This document shows, one piece after another, positions 1 to 8,289 of a stretch of 64,000 nt of DNA. The notes beneath the pieces were generated by a model, which was not told where the DNA came from, made no database searches, and saw only the letters and a list, made by a program, of their open reading frames with translations. How positions within the stretch are numbered: position 1 is the stretch's first letter; each line of letters begins with the position of its first letter. Source of the stretch: Streptomyces sp. NRRL F-5123 (GTDB lineage: Bacteria > Actinomycetota > Actinomycetes > Streptomycetales > Streptomycetaceae). The stretch lies in contig NZ_JOHY01000028.1 of assembly GCF_000721495.1 (NCBI RefSeq), positions 16,893-80,892 of the forward strand, written 5' to 3'. The position numbers and the translations under genes were made by a program.

Positions 1-161
1 CACCTCCGGCAACGTCAACGGTGTCCGCGCCGTGCGTGTTGCGCCCTTCCCCGCCGTCCGGTCGTGCCGCCGTTGCGCCGTTTCGACGTTTCACCTCCGG
101 CGGGGCGCGTCCCGCCCCCTAGGCTGGCCTCCACCACGACGGAGAACCCGGAGACACTACG

Positions 162-1550
162 GTGCAGTTTCACGACTCGATGATCAGCCTCGTCGGCAAC
201 ACCCCGCTGGTGAGGCTCGGCAGCGTGACCGAAGGCGTCAGGGCCACCGTCCTGGCGAAGGTCGAGTACTTCAACCCCGGCGGTTCGGTGAAGGACCGCA
301 TCGCCCTGCGCATGATCGAGGCCGCCGAGCGCAGCGGCGACCTGAAGCCGGGCGGCACCATCGTGGAGCCGACCTCCGGCAACACGGGCGTGGGCCTCGC
401 CATGGTCGCGCAGCGCAAGGGCTACCGCTGCATCTTCGTCTGCCCGGACAAGGTGTCGACCGACAAGATCAACGTACTGCGGGCGTACGGCGCCGAGGTC
501 GTCGTGTGCCCGACGGCCGTCGACCCCGAGCACCCGGACTCGTACTACAACGTGTCCGACCGCCTGGTGCGCGAGACCCCGAACGCCTGGAAGCCCGACC
601 AGTACAGCAACCCCAACAACCCGCTGTCGCACTACGAGTCCACCGGGCCCGAGCTGTGGCGGCAGACCGACGGCCGGATCACGCACTTCGTGGCGGGCGT
701 CGGCACCGGCGGCACCATCTCCGGCACCGGCCGCTACCTCAAGGAGGTCAGCGAGGGCCGGGTGCAGGTGGTCGGCGCCGACCCGGAGGGCTCGGTCTAC
801 AGCGGCGGCTCCGGGCGGCCGTACCTGGTCGAGGGGGTGGGCGAGGACTTCTGGCCCGAGGCATACGACCGGGGGGTGGCCGACGAGATCGTGGCCGTCT
901 CCGACAAGGACTCCTTCCAGATGACCCGGCGGCTGGCCCGCGAGGAGGGGCTGCTGGTCGGCGGCTCGTGCGGGATGGCGGTCGTCGCGGCCCTGAAGGT
1001 CGCCGAACGGCTCGGCCCCGACGACGTCGTGGTGGTACTGCTGCCGGACAGCGGGCGCGGCTACCTCTCGAAGATCTTCAGCGACGAGTGGATGAGCTCG
1101 CACGGCTTCCTCGACGAGGGCGAGGGCGAGGCGCGCGTCGCCGACGTCCTGGCGCACAAGGAGGGCGGCATGCCGCAGCTGGTGCACATGCACCCGGACG
1201 AGACGGTCGGCCAGGCCATCGAGGTCCTGCGCGAATACGGCGTGTCGCAGATGCCGGTGGTCAAGCCGGGCGCGGGCCACCCGGACGTGATGGCCGCGGA
1301 GGTGGTCGGCTCGGTCGTGGAGCGCGACCTGCTGCACGCGCTGTTCACCAAGGCCGCGAACCTGGACGACCCGCTGGACAAGCACATGTGCCGGCCGCTG
1401 CCGCAGGTGGGCTCAGGGGAGCCGGTCGGCGACCTGATGACCGTGCTGGAGGCGGCCGACGCGGCGATCGTGCTGGTCGAGGGCAAGCCGACGGGCGTCG
1501 TGAGCCGCCAGGACCTGCTGGCCTTCCTCGCCCTGCACGGCACCGCCTGA
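162..1550 (+). CDS. cbs: cystathionine beta-synthase
   Basis: PLP enzyme that condenses homocysteine with serine to cystathionine in transsulfuration. The 462-residue product has an N-terminal fold type II PLP domain: the lysine motif GGSVKDRIA lies near residue 43, the phosphate/substrate loop PTSGNTGVGLA near 70, and the glycine-rich cofactor loop GVGTGGTISG near 180. Two CBS (Bateman) repeats occupy about 335-460, as in the usual regulatory C-terminus. The GTG start is in the sequence ACGGTGCAGTTTC; GGAG lies about 17 bases upstream, so the ribosome site is not ideal. Transcribed alone and converging on the small membrane protein gene. A link with ahcY at the other end of the window through homocysteine is known biochemistry, not shown by position. 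Confidence 0.95.
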   Translation: MQFHDSMISLVGNTPLVRLGSVTEGVRATVLAKVEYFNPGGSVKDRIALRMIEAAERSGDLKPGGTIVEPTSGNTGVGLAMVAQRKGYRCIFVCPDKVSTDKINVLRAYGAEVVVCPTAVDPEHPDSYYNVSDRLVRETPNAWKPDQYSNPNNPLSHYESTGPELWRQTDGRITHFVAGVGTGGTISGTGRYLKEVSEGRVQVVGADPEGSVYSGGSGRPYLVEGVGEDFWPEAYDRGVADEIVAVSDKDSFQMTRRLAREEGLLVGGSCGMAVVAALKVAERLGPDDVVVVLLPDSGRGYLSKIFSDEWMSSHGFLDEGEGEARVADVLAHKEGGMPQLVHMHPDETVGQAIEVLREYGVSQMPVVKPGAGHPDVMAAEVVGSVVERDLLHALFTKAANLDDPLDKHMCRPLPQVGSGEPVGDLMTVLEAADAAIVLVEGKPTGVVSRQDLLAFLALHGTA

Positions 1551-1842
1551 CCCGGGGGCGGGCCGGCGTCGGCCGGGCCGGGGCCGTGGCGGACGGCTGT
1601 GCGGGACGGCTCCGCGGGGCCGTCCCGGCGGACCGGGGCGGGGATTCGCGGAACTGGTACACCCGCGACACGTCCGCGCAGCACGCGCTTAACAAGCGTC
1701 CGGCACATTGGTGGATGTCGGAAGGGCGGGCGGCCACCCCACCCGGACGGCACCAGACGGCGCCAAGGACTTCCGGAGCGGCTCCCGGACTCCATGGTGA
1801 CCCGGACGCGTACAGCCCGGTCCTGACCCGGCTCGCGTCCCT

Positions 1843-1902
1843 CGCGGGGACCGCCGTCGTCCCGCCCTCCGGACTCGCTCCGGGGGTGCGGCGGTCCCCG
1901 CG
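1843..1902. terminator. bidirectional terminator after cbs
   Basis: A perfect 14-bp inverted repeat (CGCGGGGACCGCCG at 1843-1856 with its complement at 1889-1902) encloses a 32-base loop that holds a smaller TCCGG hairpin. It lies between the convergent cbs and small membrane protein genes, so it probably stops transcription from both sides. The rest of the 1551-1932 gap shows no credible gene. Confidence 0.7.
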
Positions 1903-1932
1903 ACTACCCCCTCGCGCAGTCGTCCGGTCGGG

Positions 1933-2346
1933 CTAGTCGTCGTCCCCCGACGGCTTCGCCTTCGTCCACGCGCTCGCCAGACCCTGCGCCACGTTCACGC
2001 CCACGATGCCCGCCCAGCTGATGAACAGGCCCGCCGTGCCGGCCTGCGTCGCGGCGATCGCGGACAGCGGGATCGCCAGGATCAGCGTGAAGCCCGCGAA
2101 CCCGTAGCGCGCGAAGGCCTGGCCGGTCTGCGGCGGGCCGATCGGGCGGCGGTCGGCGCGGGCGAACGACGTCTGCTGCTGCGCCAGCTCGCGGCGGACC
2201 CGCTGCTCGACTCGGCTGTCGATACTGTCCGACACCTTCTCGATGAAGGAGTCGACGAGCGCGGATTCGTACTCCGCTCCGAGGTCCTTGCGGGCCTGCA
2301 AGGTCGCGGAGAGTTCCTTGGTCAATTCCGGGTCGCGGGTGTCCAT
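1933..2346 (-). CDS. small two-helix membrane protein
   Basis: Function not recognised. The 137-residue product begins MDTRDPELTKEL and has a charged, probably helical N-terminal half (about 1-70, with RVEQRVRRELAQQQ), then two hydrophobic segments at about 83-101 and 104-122, and an acidic tail PSGDDD. This suggests a cytosolic coiled region followed by a membrane hairpin. The ATG at 2346 was chosen because the upstream extension of the frame overlaps the divergent acyl-CoA synthetase gene. Only 90 bp separate the two starts, so they share a divergent promoter region. Confidence 0.75.
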   Translation of the reverse strand: MDTRDPELTKELSATLQARKDLGAEYESALVDSFIEKVSDSIDSRVEQRVRRELAQQQTSFARADRRPIGPPQTGQAFARYGFAGFTLILAIPLSAIAATQAGTAGLFISWAGIVGVNVAQGLASAWTKAKPSGDDD

Positions 2347-2436
2347 GTGCCCACGGTAGGCGGCGGGCGCCGTGGGCCACACTGGGGTTAGCCCCCGGAT
2401 CCGCCGGGGGCAAGCCGTCCCGCAGGAGGATCCGCC

Positions 2437-3807
2437 ATGGCCGACGCACCGCTGCTGACCGCCCTGCACGGCGGTACGGACCGGGCGGACGCGGTGACCG
2501 TCGACGGGCGCAGCAGCTCGTACGAGGAGCTGCTCGGCGCGGCGGGTGCGGTCGCCCGGCGGGTCGCGGGGGCCCCGGCCTTCGCGGTGCGGGCCACCGC
2601 GTCGCTGGAGACGGTGGCCGCGGTCGTCGGCGGGCTGCTCGCCGGGGTGCCGGTCGTCCCGCTCGCCCCCGACGCGGGCCCCGCCGAGAGCGAGCACATC
2701 CTGCGCGACTCCGGCGCCGAAGTGGTGCCGGTCGACTTCGCCGAGCGCGCCGACTTCGCCCCCGCCGCCGGTGCCGCGGCGGCCCGCACGGACGCGGACC
2801 CGTCGCCGTACCGCGGGGCAGCCCTGGTGCTCTACACCTCGGGGACGACCGGGCCGCCCAAGGGCGTGCTGGTCCCGCGCGGCGCCATTGCCGCGGATCT
2901 CGACGCCCTTGCGCAGGCGTGGCAATGGACCGCGGACGACACCCTGGTGCACGGGCTGCCGCTCTTCCACGTGCACGGGCTGGTGCTGGGGGTGCTCGGG
3001 GCACTGCGCACCGGAAGCCGCCTGGTGCACACCGGCCGGCCCGCTCCGGGGGCGTACGCGGCGGCGGGCGGCAGCCTCTACTTCGGGGTACCGACGGTCT
3101 GGCACCGCGTGGCGCGCGACGAGGAAGCGGCCCGCGCCCTGGCGGGCGCCCGGCTGCTGGTGTCAGGCAGCGCGCCGTTGCCGGAGCCGGTCTTCCGGTC
3201 CTTGCGCGCGCTGACCGGCCACGAGCCGGTGGAGCGCTACGGCATGACGGAGACGCTGATCACGGTGAGCGCGCGGGCGGACGGCCCGCGTGCCCCGGGC
3301 GCGGTCGGCACCCCGGTCGCCGGGATCCGCACCCGGGTGGCGGAGTCCGCCGACGGGATCGGCGAACTCCAGGTGCAGGGCCCCACGCTCTTCGACGGCT
3401 ACCTGGGCCGCCCCGAGGCGACCGCGGCCTCGTACACCGACGACGGCTGGTTCCGCACCGGTGACATCGCCGCGGTCGGCGAGGACGGCACGCACCGCAT
3501 CGTCGGCCGCGCCTCGACCGACCTCATCAAGTCCGGCGGCTACCGGATCGGCGCGGGCGAGGTGGAGAACGCGCTGCTGGACCACCCCGCTGTACGCGAG
3601 GCGGCCGTCGTCGGCGCCCCGCACCCGGACCTGGGGCAGCAGATCGTGGCCTATGTCGTGGCGGACGGCGTGAGCGCCACGGAGCTCACGGACTTCGTGG
3701 CCGCGCGGCTGTCGGTGCACAAGCGGCCGCGAACGGTGTGCTTCCTCGCCGAACTGCCGCGCAACGCGATGGGCAAGCCCCAAAAGCGCTTGCTGCCCCC
3801 GGCCTGA
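2437..3807 (+). CDS. malonyl-CoA synthetase-like acyl-CoA ligase
   Basis: ANL-superfamily adenylating enzyme, 456 residues. Visible motifs are the P-loop [13 protein letters not shown] (near 132), [13 protein letters not shown] (near 172), the adenylate motif ERYGMTETL (near 268), FRTGDIA (near 343) and the C-terminal lysine motif [11 protein letters not shown]. The sequence follows the Streptomyces MatB family closely as I know it, which activates malonate and methylmalonate to CoA esters. No matA or matC neighbour is present, so the natural substrate is uncertain. AGGAGG-like bases (GCAGGAGGATCC) lie 5' of the ATG. Single-gene unit. Confidence 0.85.
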   Translation: MADAPLLTALHGGTDRADAVTVDGRSSSYEELLGAAGAVARRVAGAPAFAVRATASLETVAAVVGGLLAGVPVVPLAPDAGPAESEHILRDSGAEVVPVDFAERADFAPAAGAAAARTDADPSPYRGAALVLYTSGTTGPPKGVLVPRGAIAADLDALAQAWQWTADDTLVHGLPLFHVHGLVLGVLGALRTGSRLVHTGRPAPGAYAAAGGSLYFGVPTVWHRVARDEEAARALAGARLLVSGSAPLPEPVFRSLRALTGHEPVERYGMTETLITVSARADGPRAPGAVGTPVAGIRTRVAESADGIGELQVQGPTLFDGYLGRPEATAASYTDDGWFRTGDIAAVGEDGTHRIVGRASTDLIKSGGYRIGAGEVENALLDHPAVREAAVVGAPHPDLGQQIVAYVVADGVSATELTDFVAARLSVHKRPRTVCFLAELPRNAMGKPQKRLLPPA

Positions 3808-3907
3808 CCAGGTAGACGTGGGGGACGGATCGAGCGGAAGGGCGCGCTCCGTCCGGCTGCGGCCGGACGACCCGGGAGCGCGTCCGGACCGGCACCCGGT
3901 GCCTGTC

Positions 3908-3925
3908 ACTTGCCGGGCGGCAAGT
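3908..3925. promoter_or_regulatory. palindromic operator upstream of MMPL gene
   Basis: Perfect inverted repeat ACTTGCC-N4-GGCAAGT about 125 bp before the MMPL transporter start. The size and symmetry suit a TetR-type dimer. A TAAGCT -10-like hexamer touches its right arm. No regulator gene is adjacent. Role inferred. Confidence 0.5.
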
Positions 3926-4051
3926 AAGCTCAGTCCACAGACAACGTTGCCCGTTCCACCGGACGGCCTCCCTGGGCCGTCCGGGTCGCCGATACCCCGG
4001 TCCCGCTCCGAAGGGTGGCGGTGATACGTCCTGCCATGGAGGCAGCACCGC

Positions 4052-6253
4052 ATGTTCCACCGCATCGGACGCACAGTCGTCCGCCATCCCGTATGGACCG
4101 TCGTCGCGTGGGTCATCGCGGCCGTCGCGATCATCGCGACGGCCCCGAGCCTTCCGTCCAACAGCGACGAGAGCAGCTTCCTGCCGAGCAGCTACGAGTC
4201 CATCAAGGCCATGGACCTCCAGGAGAAGGCATTTCCCCAGGCCTTCACCCCTGCCGCGATCGTGCTCTACCAGCGCGAGGACGGCGGCAAGCTGACCAGG
4301 ACCGACCAGGCCGACATCTCCCGGATCACCAAGGACCTGGGCGGCAAGAAGATCGACCAGGTCCAGAAGGTCGTCGCCGGCACCTCGTCCAAGGACGGCA
4401 AGTACACCACCGCCTACGTCCAGATGGACAAGAAGTCGGCGGGCCAGCCCAAGCAGGCCGACGCCGCGAAGGCGCTGCGCGCGGACTCCACCGACCTGGC
4501 CAAGGGCACCGCGCTCAAGGTCCAGGTGGGCGGTCAGGCCGCGCAGAACCTGGACCAGCAGGACGCCGGGAAGACGTCCGACGCGGTCGCGCTGTTCGGC
4601 TCGCTGCTGATCATCATCGTCACGCTGTCGATCATCTTCCGCTCGCCGCTGATCGCGATCATGCCGCTGGTGCTGCTCATCGGCGTCGTCTTCACCGTCT
4701 CCAACGCACTGATCGCCGACGCCACCAAGATCTTCGGGCTCCAGGCCAACAGCTCGATCTCGGCACTGCTCATCGTGGTGGTGCTGGGGGTCGGTACCGA
4801 CTACTTCCTCTTCCTGATGTTCCGCTACCGGGAGCGGCTGAGGGCGGGTGACGAACCCAAGGAAGCGATGATCAACAGCGTCACCAGGGTCGGTGAGGCC
4901 ATCGCCTCCGCGGCCGGCGCGGTGATCATCGCCTTCTGCGCCCTGGCCCTGTCGACGCTGGGCTTCCTCACCCAGCTCGGCCCGGCCCTGGCCATCCTCG
5001 TCGCGGTCACGCTGATCGCCGGTCTGACGCTCTTCCCCGCGGTGTGCTCGCTGATCCCGGTCCGCGTGCTGTTCTGGCCCGGCCAGAAGTGGCAGCACGA
5101 GCCCACGGGCACCCGCTTCGCGGCGGTCGGCCGGCTCGTCGGGCGCAAGTCCGGCATGGTCGCGCTCGTGTCCGGCCTGGTGATGCTGCTGCTGACGATC
5201 GGCACGCTGGGCTACAAGGCGTCCTACGACCTGGCCTCCGGCTCGATCCCGAAGACCAAGGAGTCGATGGTCGTCCAGGACACCCTGGCCAAGGCCTACT
5301 CCGCCGGTGCGGCCGAGCCGACCAACGTCTACCTCAACAGCACGAACGGCAAGCCGCTGCCCGCGGACCTCTCCGCGTACAGCGACGAGCTGAGCAAGGC
5401 CGAGGGTGTCGCGGCCGTCAGCTTCGACAAGGCGAGCGACCTGAACAAGGCGGGCACCACCGCCAACTTCACGGTCACGCTGAAGTACGAGGCGGCCAGC
5501 GACAAGGCGATCGACGCGGTCGACGGCATCCGGAGCGTCGCGCACGACAACGCGCCGCCCGGGACGCAGGCCTTCGTCGGCGGCACCTCGTCGGTCTTCA
5601 AGGACATCAACGCGGCCGTCAACCACGACTACCGCACGGTCTTCCCGGTGGCCGCCATCCTGATCATGGTGATCCTGGGTCTGCTGCTGCGCAGCGTGGT
5701 CGCGCCCTGGTACCTGATCGCGTCCGTCGGCCTCGGCTTCGGCGCCACCCTCGGAACGACGGTGCTGCTGTTCGGGCGGGGCGACGGGCTGATCTTCATG
5801 CTGCCGATCATCATGTACCTGTTCGTCGTCGCCATCGGCACGGACTACAACATCCTGATGATCGCCCGGCTCAGGGAGGAGGCCCGCGAGGGCCGCAACC
5901 CGCGTGAAGCGGCGGCCGAGGCGCTCAAGCACGCCGGCCCGACGGTCGGCGCGGCGGGCGTGATCCTCGCGGCGACCTTCGCGACGCTGATGCTCTCCGG
6001 GAACTCCTTCCTCACGCAGATGGGCTTCACGGTCGCCTTCGGCATCGTGATGGCCGCCTTCGTGATGGCGATGTTCTTCACGCCGAGCCTCACGGCGCTC
6101 ATCGGGCACGCGGCGTGGTGGCCGGGGCACGCCGACCGGGCCGCGAAGTCCGCGGGGACGGGGACCGGTTCCGGGGGCCTCGGCGGATCGGGCGGTCCGG
6201 GCGGCTCCGGCGGCCGCGAGGACGCGGAGCTTGACGCGCCCGGGAGGCGCTGA
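4052..6253 (+). CDS. MMPL family RND transporter
   Basis: 733-residue membrane protein of the MmpL/RND superfamily, which exports lipids, antibiotics or drugs using the proton gradient. It is a two-fold repeat: an N-terminal helix near 13-30, an extracytoplasmic loop to about 175, five helices with the motif GTDYFLFLMFRYRE near 249, then a second helix near 365, a second loop (about 390-525) and a second helix block with GTDYNILMIARLRE near 596. The GTDY aspartates are the expected proton-relay residues. The C-terminus is a Gly/Ser-rich tail. No partner gene is adjacent; the upstream palindrome suggests repression by an unlinked TetR-type protein. Confidence 0.92.
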   Translation: MFHRIGRTVVRHPVWTVVAWVIAAVAIIATAPSLPSNSDESSFLPSSYESIKAMDLQEKAFPQAFTPAAIVLYQREDGGKLTRTDQADISRITKDLGGKKIDQVQKVVAGTSSKDGKYTTAYVQMDKKSAGQPKQADAAKALRADSTDLAKGTALKVQVGGQAAQNLDQQDAGKTSDAVALFGSLLIIIVTLSIIFRSPLIAIMPLVLLIGVVFTVSNALIADATKIFGLQANSSISALLIVVVLGVGTDYFLFLMFRYRERLRAGDEPKEAMINSVTRVGEAIASAAGAVIIAFCALALSTLGFLTQLGPALAILVAVTLIAGLTLFPAVCSLIPVRVLFWPGQKWQHEPTGTRFAAVGRLVGRKSGMVALVSGLVMLLLTIGTLGYKASYDLASGSIPKTKESMVVQDTLAKAYSAGAAEPTNVYLNSTNGKPLPADLSAYSDELSKAEGVAAVSFDKASDLNKAGTTANFTVTLKYEAASDKAIDAVDGIRSVAHDNAPPGTQAFVGGTSSVFKDINAAVNHDYRTVFPVAAILIMVILGLLLRSVVAPWYLIASVGLGFGATLGTTVLLFGRGDGLIFMLPIIMYLFVVAIGTDYNILMIARLREEAREGRNPREAAAEALKHAGPTVGAAGVILAATFATLMLSGNSFLTQMGFTVAFGIVMAAFVMAMFFTPSLTALIGHAAWWPGHADRAAKSAGTGTGSGGLGGSGGPGGSGGREDAELDAPGRR

Positions 6254-6290
6254 GCTGCGGGTTTCAACGGCGGTAGCCGAGTTATCCACA

Positions 6291-6323
6291 GGGCCGGACA
6301 GGTGTCGATCACCTGTCCGGCCC
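6291..6323 (+). terminator. strong terminator after MMPL gene
   Basis: Perfect 14-bp stem GGGCCGGACAGGTG with its complement, a 5-base loop, then TTTCGGTT. It lies 38 bp past the MMPL stop codon. The following 6324-6583 stretch holds no convincing gene and probably carries the RpiR gene promoter; it contains a TGCAT-N6-ATGCA inverted repeat at 6479-6494. Confidence 0.85.
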
Positions 6324-6583
6324 TTTCGGTTACGCTGAGGCAGCAGGCAGTGGTCGATCGATGACGGAGAGCGAGGGAGAGGGTGGTCGGTCGTGCGAAG
6401 GGGGTGAGACGAGGAGGGAGCCGGCGGTGGCACCGGCGCCGGAGAGACCGGGTGGGGCGGGCGCGGGCCTTGCCGGAATGCATACGGTCATGCAAAGTCA
6501 GGGATCGGTGAATAGGAGGCCGGCGAAGGGGTCGGGGATGGGCAGTGGCGACATGACGAGCGGCGGCAGATGAGCGGCGGAGC

Positions 6584-7477
6584 ATGAGCGGCGGCACGGC
6601 CGCGGGCGACGGCGGCCTCGCGGGCACGGCGGGGGCGGGCGGCGAGAGCGCGGCGGGCCGGCTGCTGAAGCTCTTCGAGGCGCACCGGCTGACACCGACC
6701 CAGCGGCGGATCGCGCACTGCCTGGTGCGGCGGGCGGTGGACGCGCCCTTCCTGTCCAGCGTGGAGGTAGCCGAACTCGCGGGCGTCAGCCAGCCGTCCG
6801 TGACGCGCTTCGCGGTGGCTCTGGGCTTCGACGGCTACCCCGCGCTGCGGCGGCATCTGCGGGAGGTGCCGCCGGCCTCCTCCACCGCGCAGGACGCGGC
6901 GGGCGGCAACGAGTACCAGCAGGCCGTGCACGCCGAGATCGAGAACCTGCGGCATCTCGCGGCGCTGCTCGCCGATCCCGCACCGGTCGCCCGGGCCGGG
7001 GCGCTGCTGGCCGCGTCGGTCCCGCTGCCCGTGCTGGGGCTGCGCGCGGCGGGTGCGCAGGCGGGAGGCTTCGCGTACTTCGCCGCCAAGGTGCACCCGG
7101 ACGTGCGGCTGCTGGACGAGGGCGGCACGGTGCTCGCCGACCGCATCGACGCGGCCGTGCGGGCAGGGGCGAGCGCGCTGCTGTGCTTCGCGCTGCCGCG
7201 GCATCCGCGGGAGGTCGTCGAGGCGCTGGCGTACGCCGGCGGGGCGGGGCTCACCGTCGTGACCGTGGCGGACAGCGCGTTCGCGCCCGTCGCCGCGCAC
7301 AGCGACCTGCTGCTGCCGGCGGCGGTCGGGACGGGCCTGGCCTTCGACACCGCGTGCGCGCCGATGCTGCTCGGCCGGGCGCTGCTGGAGGCGATGTGCG
7401 ACGAGCTGCCGGAGGCGCAGGCGCGGCTGGAGGAGTTCGACGCGCGGGCCGCCGCGCGCGGGGTGTTCGTGGAGTGA
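6584..7477 (+). CDS. MurR/RpiR family transcriptional regulator
   Basis: 297-residue sugar-phosphate-type regulator. An RpiR helix-turn-helix domain spans about 25-105 (LTPTQRRIAHCL, then VAELAGVSQPSVTRFAVALGF as the recognition region), followed by an SIS domain at about 130-285 that would bind a phosphorylated or acidic effector. The chosen ATG is followed by a Gly/Ala-rich tail before the HTH; its ribosome site is very close, so a different start is possible. The gene is two genes from hutU, and histidine-utilisation control is one possible role, not shown. Fifteen copies of a 5-bp repeat begin 23 bases after its stop codon. Confidence 0.85.
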   Translation: MSGGTAAGDGGLAGTAGAGGESAAGRLLKLFEAHRLTPTQRRIAHCLVRRAVDAPFLSSVEVAELAGVSQPSVTRFAVALGFDGYPALRRHLREVPPASSTAQDAAGGNEYQQAVHAEIENLRHLAALLADPAPVARAGALLAASVPLPVLGLRAAGAQAGGFAYFAAKVHPDVRLLDEGGTVLADRIDAAVRAGASALLCFALPRHPREVVEALAYAGGAGLTVVTVADSAFAPVAAHSDLLLPAAVGTGLAFDTACAPMLLGRALLEAMCDELPEAQARLEEFDARAAARGVFVE

Positions 7478-7500
7478 CCCCGGCCGCACCATTCGCCGGT

Positions 7501-7575
7501 GCGGTGCGGTGCGGTGCGGTGCGGTGCGGTGCGGTGCGGTGCGGTGCGGTGCGGTGCGGTGCGGTGCGGTGCGGT
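7501..7575. repeat. pentanucleotide tandem repeat (GCGGT)15
   Basis: Fifteen perfect head-to-tail copies of GCGGT, with partial copies at both edges, directly after the RpiR gene. Perfect short tandem repeats are prone to strand slippage, so copy number may differ between isolates or even assemblies. It is non-coding as annotated. Confidence 0.97.
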
Positions 7576-7736
7576 GCGGACGGCCGGGTGGGGGTGGCTG
7601 TCGCGGGCGTAAACATCCGTCTTAACGAAAATCTGAGAATCCCGAAGTAATCTCCCGTCCACCTGGCATGCGACGCCGTGGGCCGGCCGCGGCGGACGGC
7701 GCGTGGCGGACGGGCCGGCGGAAGAGGAGGTGTGAC

Positions 7737-8276
7737 GTGGTGCGCGGGGCCTACACATTGGCGCGGGTGGCCGTGACGGTGCGGACCGCGGGGGTGTGGC
7801 TGTGGTGGCTGGGGGTCGTCGCGGCGGCGCCCGGCACGGCGGTGACCTTCAGCCCCACCGGGCGGCGGATCGGGGTGATGGCCGGGGCGGCGCTGTTCGT
7901 CGTGGCCGCGTTCGCCGTGTTCTTCGTACGCGGCGGCCGGGCCGAGGCGCGGGCGCGGGCGGCGAGCCGGGCGGCGAAGACGGTCTTCCTCCAGGACCGC
8001 AAGGTGACCGCGCGGGCCTGGCTGCGGCACCGCCGCCGGTGGCTGCTGCTCGCCTTCGTGGTCGCGCTGGGCTCGTCGGCGGGGCTGCCCTGCGCGGGCG
8101 GGATGCTGCTGGCAGGGGCGGGCGCGGGGCTCCTCGCGCGGGCGCTGCGAATAGCCCGGGTCGAGCGGGGCCGGGACGCGCTGCTGTGGGTGCGGCCCGA
8201 CGGCGACCCCGCCGCCTACCAGCTGACCGGTCTCGCGGCGGGCGACGCCCTGCCCGGCGGCGGCCGCCGCCGCTGA
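7737..8276 (+). CDS. predicted membrane protein, unknown function
   Basis: No family recognised. The product is about 179 residues with four hydrophobic segments: about 19-35 (WLWWLGVVAAAPGTAV), 45-62 (AGAALFVVAAFAVFFV), 100-115 (LLLAFVVALGSSAGL) and 118-133. An Arg/Ala-rich loop (RGGRAEARARAASRAA) lies between the second and third and is probably cytosolic. I chose the GTG at 7737 because AGGAGG lies six bases upstream; the frame also opens at an ATG at 7668 but without a ribosome site. An AT-rich patch at 7610-7660 may be its promoter. It ends 13 bp from the convergent PLP-enzyme gene. Confidence 0.65.
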   Translation: MVRGAYTLARVAVTVRTAGVWLWWLGVVAAAPGTAVTFSPTGRRIGVMAGAALFVVAAFAVFFVRGGRAEARARAASRAAKTVFLQDRKVTARAWLRHRRRWLLLAFVVALGSSAGLPCAGGMLLAGAGAGLLARALRIARVERGRDALLWVRPDGDPAAYQLTGLAAGDALPGGGRRR

Positions 8277-8289
8277 GGCCGGGCCGGGC

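Noticed and set aside
15..1385. Long open frames on the strand opposite cbs and many other genes
   Set aside because: They are antisense to proteins with clear motifs and show the Arg/His/Ala bias typical of the wrong frame in GC-rich DNA.
6282..6290. TTATCCACA, a perfect DnaA-box sequence
   Set aside because: A single box next to a terminator, with no cluster of boxes and no dnaA or dnaN nearby. Not an origin.
6361..6573. A 70-codon frame in the gap before the RpiR gene
   Set aside because: Low-complexity Gly/Arg/Pro content, no ribosome site and no recognised pattern.
7499..7650. Frames running through the GCGGT repeat (for example HRTAP repeats on the minus strand)
   Set aside because: Repeats with a period of 5 give open frames in every phase by themselves; no coding evidence.
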